From positions 1 to 9,447 of the forward strand of contig DATKXO010000096.1 in assembly GCA_035528995.1 (NCBI GenBank): DNA of 9,447 bases, in the 5' to 3' direction. How positions within the stretch are numbered: the first letter of the stretch is position 1; each line of letters starts with the position of its first letter. The notes beneath the pieces were generated by a model that searched no databases, was not told the origin of the DNA, and saw only the letters and a program-made list of their open reading frames with translations. Origin of the DNA: DATKXO01 sp035528995. GTDB lineage: Bacteria; Planctomycetota; Phycisphaerae; UBA1845. A program made the translations under genes and the position numbers. Below are positions 1 through 5,636 of the stretch, piece after piece.

Positions 1-2834
1 TCACTGATGCTGGACTCCCCGCCGGCGAACCCGCCGTAGAGCGCCAGCCCGTTCTTCAGTACGAAGGAGCGGTCGCGCTCGCCCGTGCCCGCGTCGGGAT
101 AATACGTGCCGGCCGCCACCCAGATCTCGGTCACGGCGTTGCCCGGCGTGGCCGCCACGGCCATGGCCTTGTACAGGTCGTGGTAGGCGTCGGTCCAGTT
201 CGTGCCGTTGTCGCCGCCCACGGCCGTCTCGTGGACGTAGAGGGTCAGGGCCTCACACTCGTCGGGCACGTCATTGCCGTTGCCGTCCGGGCTGGTCCCG
301 GCGGTGATGTCGCAGTCATCCGCGACTTCGTTGGCGTTGCAGTCCGGCTCGCACTCGTCCGGGACGCCGTCGACATCGCAGTCCGTGCTGGTCCCCACCG
401 TAATGTCGCACTGGTCGGGGATATCGTTGACGTTGCAGTCGGCCTCGCACACGTCGGGGATGCCGTTGGTGTTGCAGTCCGGGTCGCACTCCCCGGTGCA
501 GTAGTAGCTGCCCCCAGGCGTGCCAACCTCGATCTCGCACTCGTCCGGGATGCGGTTCGTATTGCAGTCCGGGCTGGTGCCCTGGTCGATGTCGTCCTGG
601 TCCGACACGTCGTTGAGATTGCAGTCGAAGAAGCCGCCCGTCACGACCAGGGCGTAGTCCGCGTCCATCTCCGGCGTCTCGGGGTGCCCGTCCTCGTTGA
701 TCTCGTCGGCCAGCACCTCGACCGTCCACTCGCCCGCTTCCGGGTTCTCGATGAACACGTTCTCCACCGTGTCGATCGTGTTCGGCGACCCCCCGGACGT
801 CGACCAGTTCCCCTCCAGCAGCCCGTTGTTCCCGTAATACACCGTCGATGACGGCGACGTCACCTTCAGCGTCAGGTCGTTCACCCGGTGAATCGCGGAC
901 CACGCCACGCCGGCCGGATCGGTGTAGACCAGCGTCACCCGCAGCGGCCCGTCGCCCCCGGCACACGGCCGATGGTACTGCGTCGAGCCGAACTCCTCGA
1001 TGACGTCCGTCTCGTCCACGATCAGGATGCTGTTGCGGTTGTCGTACAGGTTCTGCACGTTGGACCGCCCCCAGCCCTGATGGACCCGCGTCAGATCGTG
1101 GCTCGTGCCGCTGAAGCTGTACTCGTTGGCCGTGTTGATCATGACCGCCTTGGCCGTTGCGGCGTGAGGCCGCTCCTCGAAGACCGTGCCGCCGGAAACC
1201 CTGTTCCGGAAGGCCCCGTCCGCCCACATCTGGAAGAACAACCCGAAGTGACCGGCCGTCTCCGGTGTGGCCGCGCTCGTGCCGCCCATGCTGTTCGTGT
1301 AGCCGCCGCTGCTCGTCGTCGTCCGGATCGCGTCGTAGTAATAGCACAGGTCGGGTTTCACGCGACCGTCCGAAGCAGGACCGATGCTGGCATTCGACCC
1401 CGGACCGTCCCATTGATCGTTGCCCAGGTTCTGGTCGTCGTAGTGGTAAACCCCGCCGACGCAGACGATGTTCTTGCCCCACGACTGTTGCAGCGAGTCC
1501 TGGTTGTCGTAGTTGCCCTGTGCCTGCAGAACGACGATGTCGAAGTCGAACACCGCCTCGTCCAGCTCCACGGATAACGACGAGTACTCCCGCGTAAACG
1601 GACCGCTGCCCCAACTGTTCGATTGGAACACGCAGTACCACGGCGACCCCACCAGTACGCCCATGTCCGTGTAGCTGTTGGGTGGGCTCCACATCGAGAA
1701 GATGCCCTGCGCCGTCGGCATCATCCCGCGGGCCGTCGAGCTGCCCGCACCGCTGCCGAACACGATCCCGAACGTCGCCGTCCCATGGGATTCCACCACC
1801 ACCGGGCCCCGCCGGATGCTGATCCGACCGGAAAAGTCCTGGTGCGTGGTCAGGCAGCCGTTGTCCATCACTTCCCCGCGGACGCCGGCCCCGGTGTATC
1901 CCCCGACCGATTCGAGGTAGTTCGCCCCGCCGATCACGCGTACGTTGTTCATCGCGGGAACCGCCGGCCCCCACAGCTCGATGAACGACACCTCGTCCAT
2001 GCCCGCCACGCCCAGTAGCTGTTGCGGCGTCAGTGTCGCCTCCAGAATCAGCCCGCCCGGCGTGAAATCGTGAACCATGCCGCCCATCTCGCCGATGGCG
2101 TCGGCTACGACGCTCTTCTGCTCGGAATCCTTCTCAAAAACCTGGATGACGTAGCGCTGCGTCGGCAGGTCCGCGCCGGTGCCCGACAGTCCGGCCACCA
2201 GGGATCGTTCCAGCCGGTACGCCGGGTGGCACGGCCCCACCCACCGCACGTACGGCAGAGCTTCGACGGCATCACCGACCTGCGGGCTCATCGACACGAC
2301 GTAGGCATGGTGGGGCACGTACTTCCGCACCGTCCCGCCCAGGCGCGTGATTTCGGCCACGAACTCCGGCATCGGCTGCACCACGAACTGAACCAGGTGC
2401 AGTTCGCTGTCCAATGGACTCTCCAGCAGCGGCGGAACCGAGGCCACCGCAGCCAACGGGTCGAAGCGACCGTCGCGCAGCCGCAGTTCATACGACGTCG
2501 CCCGCGCACGCGAGAAGGTCAGCCCGTCGCGGCTGATGGCGTAATGCGCTTGGCTTTGGCCGTTCACCTCCTCGTCCCACAGGGCCAGCGTCAGCGTCGT
2601 CCCGGGCGCGGGCACCACACGCTCGTTACGGATGGGATGGATCGACCGGTGGAACGGCACCCCGTCCTCGAGGCGCAACAGGAACTCGTCGCCTTCGACC
2701 TGCACCTCCAGGGCCGCCGGGCGTCCGACATTCACCGGGTCGCCGCGCCCGTCCTGGGCCTCGGCGACGCTGATCGGGACCATCAGTCCCCACACAAGAG
2801 CCAGTCCGAGCGAGGTTCGCGTCGCTGCATTCAT
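1..2834 (-). CDS. Secreted subtilisin-like (S8) serine protease with jelly-roll, EF-hand-like Cys repeats and beta-helix; 3' end outside window
   Basis: The frame is open from the ATG at 2834 to the window edge (944 codons, no stop), so the protein is partial at its C-terminus. Residues 1-26 form a signal peptide (hydrophobic core, likely cut after A24-E-A26). Residues about 144-205 and 228-290 look like two propeptide-type modules; the first has the HLVQF...YVRWVGPCHPAY pattern common before secreted S8 proteases. The catalytic domain shows the full triad: D324 (VMDNG), H350 (SHGT) and S520 (GGTSAATP), plus oxyanion N441 (QGNYD). Residues 630-735 resemble the C-terminal beta-barrel of KP-43-like subtilases (VTLVYTDP, then a DYALVVTGG end). 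Residues 737-861 hold seven DCNxNxxPDxCE repeats. From 865 (LYVHETAVGGDNGTNWTDAY ... ALYGGFAG) it enters a parallel beta-helix region. A GGAG ribosome site lies 9 bases before the start. The protein probably acts outside the cytoplasm as a calcium-stabilised protease. The S8 call is firm; its substrate is unknown. Confidence 0.93.
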   Translation of the reverse strand, partial: MNAATRTSLGLALVWGLMVPISVAEAQDGRGDPVNVGRPAALEVQVEGDEFLLRLEDGVPFHRSIHPIRNERVVPAPGTTLTLALWDEEVNGQSQAHYAISRDGLTFSRARATSYELRLRDGRFDPLAAVASVPPLLESPLDSELHLVQFVVQPMPEFVAEITRLGGTVRKYVPHHAYVVSMSPQVGDAVEALPYVRWVGPCHPAYRLERSLVAGLSGTGADLPTQRYVIQVFEKDSEQKSVVADAIGEMGGMVHDFTPGGLILEATLTPQQLLGVAGMDEVSFIELWGPAVPAMNNVRVIGGANYLESVGGYTGAGVRGEVMDNGCLTTHQDFSGRISIRRGPVVVESHGTATFGIVFGSGAGSSTARGMMPTAQGIFSMWSPPNSYTDMGVLVGSPWYCVFQSNSWGSGPFTREYSSLSVELDEAVFDFDIVVLQAQGNYDNQDSLQQSWGKNIVCVGGVYHYDDQNLGNDQWDGPGSNASIGPASDGRVKPDLCYYYDAIRTTTSSGGYTNSMGGTSAATPETAGHFGLFFQMWADGAFRNRVSGGTVFEERPHAATAKAVMINTANEYSFSGTSHDLTRVHQGWGRSNVQNLYDNRNSILIVDETDVIEEFGSTQYHRPCAGGDGPLRVTLVYTDPAGVAWSAIHRVNDLTLKVTSPSSTVYYGNNGLLEGNWSTSGGSPNTIDTVENVFIENPEAGEWTVEVLADEINEDGHPETPEMDADYALVVTGGFFDCNLNDVSDQDDIDQGTSPDCNTNRIPDECEIEVGTPGGSYYCTGECDPDCNTNGIPDVCEADCNVNDIPDQCDITVGTSTDCDVDGVPDECEPDCNANEVADDCDITAGTSPDGNGNDVPDECEALTLYVHETAVGGDNGTNWTDAYHDLYKAMAVAATPGNAVTEIWVAAGTYYPDAGTGERDRSFVLKNGLALYGGFAGGESSIS
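252..626 (-). repeat. Seven EF-hand-like DCNxNxxPDxCE protein repeats inside the protease gene
   Basis: Residues 737-861 of the protease carry seven units spaced irregularly. They begin DCNLNDVSDQDD, DCNTNRIPDECE, DCNTNGIPDVCE, DCNVNDIPDQCD, DCDVDGVPDECE, DCNANEVADDCD and DGNGNDVPDECE. Acidic or amide residues fall at loop positions 1, 3, 5, 9 and 12, as in a calcium-binding EF-hand, dockerin or TSP3 loop. Cysteines at positions 2 and 11 could pair. The first unit lacks the second Cys and the last has Gly in place of the first. Units 1, 4 and 6 are followed by a GTS-type spacer, so short and long units are mixed. Calcium binding and disulfides are inferred from the spacing only. Confidence 0.85.
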
Positions 2835-2843
2835 CCTTCGATT

Positions 2844-2847
2844 CTCC
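2844..2847 (-). promoter_or_regulatory. Ribosome binding site of the protease gene
   Basis: Read on the minus strand, GGAG lies 9 bases before the ATG at 2834. It supports this start, which is also the one that begins directly with a signal peptide. Confidence 0.6.
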
Positions 2848-3063
2848 AAGGCGTTCGGCGCCGTTCTCCACAGGCCCCTGTGAACCCGACGCGCCGGTGC
2901 AGGGATAGAGCGTCCACCCCCGCCCTTGCGGGTCTCAGCCGTCATTCCGTCGTGTGGGTATGCGGCGTGCGGTCCTCTTTCCCCTCGAAAGCCGACCCCA
3001 CCCCCATGGAATCCGACCCTCGTGGCCTCGCACGCCAGACGCATGCCACTATGTCACTAGAAT

Positions 3064-3069
3064 AGTATA
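3064..3069 (-). promoter_or_regulatory. Candidate -10 box (TATACT) for the protease gene
   Basis: The minus strand reads TATACT, five of six matches to TATAAT, in an AT-rich island of an otherwise GC-rich region. No good TTGACA-like -35 lies 16-18 bases upstream; that position is occupied by the palindrome at 3088-3103. The implied leader to the ATG is about 225 bases. This fits a promoter that depends on an activator or is blocked by a repressor, but that is inference. Confidence 0.4.
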
Positions 3070-3087
3070 GCAGATGGATGGACGTTG

Positions 3088-3103
3088 CCGACCGTCCGGT
3101 CGG
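3088..3103. promoter_or_regulatory. Perfect palindrome CCGACCGTCCGGTCGG, candidate operator
   Basis: Two 7-base arms (CCGACCG and CGGTCGG) are exact inverted repeats around a 2-base centre. The element sits 18 bases upstream of the TATACT box, where the -35 of the protease promoter would be. This is a typical place for a dimeric regulator to bind. The GC-rich background makes chance palindromes more likely, so this is a candidate only. Confidence 0.35.
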
Positions 3104-3158
3104 GGAAAAGTCCCATAACCCGGCGTCCTGGGCCAACTTAACCGCTGCTGGCGGGCTC

Positions 3159-3211
3159 AACCGCCGCCGGCGCCCCCGTCCGAGCGCCCCTGCTCCCCTG
3201 GGCGGTTTTTT
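3159..3211. terminator. Long-looped hairpin with T6 tract past the propeller lipoprotein gene
   Basis: AACCGCC (3159-3165) is an exact complement of GGCGGTT (3201-3207). The 35-base loop contains an inner GGCGC/GCGCC stem (3169-3173 and 3184-3188). On the plus strand the right arm runs into six Ts (3206-3211), like an intrinsic terminator for plus-strand transcription. The hairpin begins 11 bases beyond the minus-strand stop codon at 3218-3220. In that direction it has an A-tract before the stem but no T-tract after it, so it may end or protect the minus transcript only weakly. The large loop lowers confidence. Confidence 0.35.
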
Positions 3212-3217
3212 CTCCAA

Positions 3218-5470
3218 CTACTCCGCGACCAGCGGCAGCACCGCGTCGGCGAACGTGAAGTTGCCGTTGGCGTCCTTCACCATCACCCGCACCTCGACCT
3301 CGGCCGGCAGGGGATATCGTTCAAAGAAGTCGCTGTCCGGTACCGCTTCCAGCCTGTTGTTCGTGTAGACGCCGTCGCCGGCCGTCTCGTCGCCGCCGTT
3401 CTCCCCGTCGTCGTACAGGGTCCCGTCGCCCGTGACCGGATTGCTTCCCAGCCAGCCCGGATCGGCCAGCCCGTCCATCAACAGGTCCAGCTCCACCCAG
3501 TCGATGGTGGCCAGCCCCTGGGCATCCGTGACCGTCGCGCGGACCACGAAATCCTCCTCCGGATCATCTTCCACGACCAGCGAAGCGGCGCTGAACTCGA
3601 TGCCGGTAACTTGCGGAGCCTGGCTGTAGTCGGGATCGACCAGGTCGACACGGTGCACCTCGGCATACCTGGCCTGCGACGCGCTCGTCTTGCGCCCGGC
3701 CGTGAAATAGCGACGCCCGCCGCTGGTCAGGTCGGTGACGTGGCTGAACCACCAGGGCAGGTCGAAGTCATGGTGACCGTAAGTGTCCCGTTGCTCACCC
3801 GTGGTACGGTTCACCAGCGTCATGTTGTGGTCGCCGGCGTCGATCAGGGCGTAGTCGCCGTCCGGAGAAATCGACGTGTACCCGGAATCGCCCTCGGCAA
3901 ACAAGGTCTGTGTCTCGGTGGCCATGTCCACCCAGTAGTGCTGCTCGCTCTCCCCGGAGTTCTTGCGGAACCAGATGGCATGACTGCCGTCGGCATCCAA
4001 GACGCTATAAGGCAGGTCCTGCACGTCGAAGACGTAGTCGTGCTCTTCGCCGAACAATTGCCTGGGGGCTATCCCCGGCCCGCCGACCCAGAGCTGCTCC
4101 GGCAGCGTCGTCCCGGCTCCACCCTGCCCCCAGCCGCCGTAGACGAACAGCACCGTCCCGCCGTCGGCCGAAACATCAATCAGATCCAGCAGCAGAACGT
4201 CGCTGTACTCCGAAACCTCGTCCAGCCCGATCAACTTGGTCGGCTCGCCGCCGATGTCGGCGTAGAAGATGCCCACGTTGGCCGGGTCCTCGCCGAAACC
4301 CCCGGTGTGATACCGGAAGAAAACACGCGTCCCCGCGCCATTGGGCACGAAGTACTTACTGTACCCAGGCAGCTTGATGTCGCGCACCACGACGCCGCTG
4401 GTGCGCGTCTCCACGTCGATGTAGAAAATCGTATAACCGGACCCGCTGACCGTCGCGTCTTTCGACATGTGGAACAGCCGCGACCCGTCGTCCGTCATGG
4501 CCAGGTTGCCCCACCAGTTCTCCGCGTCCGGGTGAACCGACGACGTGAGGTCGATCCAGTCCCCGCCCTCCGCGCTTGTGACGTACAGTTTCTGCGTCTC
4601 CGGCCCGCCGTTGCCCGGCCTCTCGATGAACGCGATCCGCGAACCGTCCACGTCGGATATCAAAACGTCGATGTGGAGATCGTCGCCTTCCGGGTCCCAG
4701 TCGGCGAAGTCCTCATCGTCGATGATCCGGGTGATGGTCTCGACGTGGGCGATCTCGGCCGGGACCGCTTCACCTTCTCCCTCACCCTCACCTTCGCCTT
4801 CGCCCTCTCCCTCACCTTCACCTTCGCCTTCACCCTCGCCCTCACCTTCCCCTTCACCCTCGCCTTCGCCCTCACCGCCGGGCTCGGCCGGACCGAACTC
4901 CACGCCGAACTCGTCGATCGTCAGGCTGACATCAACGTCGGCCGTCGCCGATAGGCAGATCGTGAACGAACCGGTGATGACTTCCGCAAGCGCGGACGCC
5001 GGCAGCGCCAGCGACGGATTCACCACGTTCAACGACGCGCCGTCGAACACCAGTTCGAACGAGCCGACGTTGGTGCCCGTATCGCAAGGTGTCGTGGACG
5101 AGGCGTTGGCGATATACACCTCGACCCGGGCCGTCCCAACGACGCCCTGCGCAGCCGTTCCCCACTTGCCCACGTCCAGCGGACGGAAGCCCACTTCGCC
5201 GGCCGACAGGGTGATCGCCCCGCTCGCCGGCTGATCGACGGGTATTTCCTCGAAGATCGTGGACTGCCCTCCCTGCCGCACCGGCTCGCCGTCGGACCGG
5301 ACCTCGAAAGCAATGAGCCCGGTGAGCTTCAGGGTGAACGTCTTGCCCGCGATGTTGAACTGGCTCACGATCAGCGGCCCACCACCCCCCACGCCGCCCG
5401 CACACGACATCATCAGACCAATCGCCAGACCCGTTCCGATTGCCGCAAATGTCTTCGCGCGTACCGACAT
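3218..5470 (-). CDS. Lipoprotein with unknown N-terminal domain, (Gly-Glu)18 linker, TolB/WD40-like beta-propeller and Ig-like C-terminus
   Basis: The protein is 750 residues from the ATG at 5470. A longer in-frame start at 5548 adds 26 residues without a signal sequence. The chosen start has a strong AGGAGG site 9 bases upstream and begins MSVRAKTFAAIGTGLAIGLM, a lipoprotein signal with likely lipidated C23 (MMSC). Residues about 25-197 are Ser/Thr/Val-rich and beta-like, with two Cys, and match no family I recognise. Residues 199-234 are (GE)18. Residues about 235-615 carry blade-like repeats with SxDGxxxxF/Y endings (DVDGSRIAFIE, TDDGSRLFHMS, SADGGTVLFVY, SPDGDYALID), typical of TolB/PD40 propellers. 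Residues 621-750 look like an Ig-like module with an acidic LYDDGENGGDETAGDGVY loop, probably calcium-binding. The stop is TAG. It is probably anchored in the envelope, where the propeller binds a partner or ligand; no catalytic motif was seen. Confidence 0.9.
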   Translation of the reverse strand: MSVRAKTFAAIGTGLAIGLMMSCAGGVGGGGPLIVSQFNIAGKTFTLKLTGLIAFEVRSDGEPVRQGGQSTIFEEIPVDQPASGAITLSAGEVGFRPLDVGKWGTAAQGVVGTARVEVYIANASSTTPCDTGTNVGSFELVFDGASLNVVNPSLALPASALAEVITGSFTICLSATADVDVSLTIDEFGVEFGPAEPGGEGEGEGEGEGEGEGEGEGEGEGEGEGEGEGEGEGEAVPAEIAHVETITRIIDDEDFADWDPEGDDLHIDVLISDVDGSRIAFIERPGNGGPETQKLYVTSAEGGDWIDLTSSVHPDAENWWGNLAMTDDGSRLFHMSKDATVSGSGYTIFYIDVETRTSGVVVRDIKLPGYSKYFVPNGAGTRVFFRYHTGGFGEDPANVGIFYADIGGEPTKLIGLDEVSEYSDVLLLDLIDVSADGGTVLFVYGGWGQGGAGTTLPEQLWVGGPGIAPRQLFGEEHDYVFDVQDLPYSVLDADGSHAIWFRKNSGESEQHYWVDMATETQTLFAEGDSGYTSISPDGDYALIDAGDHNMTLVNRTTGEQRDTYGHHDFDLPWWFSHVTDLTSGGRRYFTAGRKTSASQARYAEVHRVDLVDPDYSQAPQVTGIEFSAASLVVEDDPEEDFVVRATVTDAQGLATIDWVELDLLMDGLADPGWLGSNPVTGDGTLYDDGENGGDETAGDGVYTNNRLEAVPDSDFFERYPLPAEVEVRVMVKDANGNFTFADAVLPLVAE
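4769..4876 (-). repeat. Uninterrupted (Gly-Glu)18 tract
   Basis: Eighteen consecutive six-base units encode Gly-Glu at residues 199-234 of the propeller lipoprotein. Synonymous use is mixed: by direct count GGT 9, GGC 6, GGA 2, GGG 1, with GAA 10 and GAG 8. The DNA is therefore not an exact microsatellite although the peptide is perfect. It is a highly acidic, flexible linker that separates the membrane-proximal domain from the propeller. On the opposite strand it produces a spurious Ser-Pro repeat frame. Confidence 0.95.
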
Positions 5471-5478
5471 GATCACAA

Positions 5479-5484
5479 TCCTCC
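5479..5484 (-). promoter_or_regulatory. Ribosome binding site AGGAGG of the propeller lipoprotein
   Basis: The minus strand reads AGGAGG followed by nine bases and the ATG at 5470. This is a full anti-16S match at ideal spacing, and it settles the start over the upstream in-frame ATG at 5548. Confidence 0.75.
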
Positions 5485-5564
5485 TGGAAATGAGGGTGGG
5501 CGATGGGGTGCGACGACCGCAGCCCCCGCAGTGTGAAGCGTGTCCCAAATCCCGCGCAGCAGCC

Positions 5565-5593
5565 CCTATACCACAAGCCAGGATTTATTCCAA
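5565..5593 (-). promoter_or_regulatory. Candidate sigma-70-like promoter for the propeller lipoprotein
   Basis: On the minus strand, TTGGAA (5588-5593), a 17-base spacer and TATAGG (5565-5570) give four of six matches in each box at the optimal spacing. It lies in the 166-base gap after the TPR lipoprotein gene, about 95 bases before the start codon. This suggests the gene can be transcribed independently of the TPR gene upstream. Confidence 0.4.
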
Positions 5594-5636
5594 ACGTCCG
5601 AATCCGGGCGCGGAGTTCTTCCGCTCCCCCCACGTC

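Larger units (their letters stand above)
2835..3217. other. Gap without a gene between protease and propeller lipoprotein genes
   Basis: These 383 bases hold no convincing gene. A 91-codon minus-strand frame fills part of it, but it needs a TTG start, has an Arg/Gly/Pro-rich composition and overlaps the promoter elements. Read towards the protease (minus strand), the gap contains a hairpin-forming stretch next to the upstream gene's stop, then a 16-base palindrome, a TATACT box and about 230 bases of apparent untranslated leader. The leader includes a small perfect hairpin at 2919-2932 (CCCGC, 4-base loop, GCGGG). I saw no riboswitch that I recognise in the leader. Confidence 0.6.

Noticed and set aside
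180..3065. Long plus-strand frames (223, 229 and 347 codons) and a 552-codon minus-strand frame over the protease gene
   Set aside because: They overlap the well-supported protease frame, have low-complexity Arg/Val/Gly/Pro composition, and show no domains or export signals. They are by-products of GC-biased third codon positions.
2942..3217. 91-codon minus-strand frame starting right after the propeller gene's stop
   Set aside because: It needs a TTG start, is Arg/Pro-rich at its N-terminus, has no domain, and covers the candidate promoter and hairpin. More likely non-coding.
3611..5234. Plus-strand frames over the propeller lipoprotein, including one with a long Ser-Pro repeat
   Set aside because: The Ser-Pro repeat is the antisense image of the (Gly-Glu)18 tract. 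The opposite frame has a lipoprotein signal, a strong ribosome site and propeller motifs.
5471..5548. Upstream in-frame ATG at 5548 for the propeller lipoprotein
   Set aside because: It would place 26 residues before the lipoprotein signal. The ATG at 5470 has a full AGGAGG at ideal spacing.
5600..5636. Small hairpin (GCGGA, 5-base loop, TCCGC on the minus strand) after the TPR lipoprotein stop
   Set aside because: The stem is only five pairs and no T-tract follows, so I do not call it a terminator.
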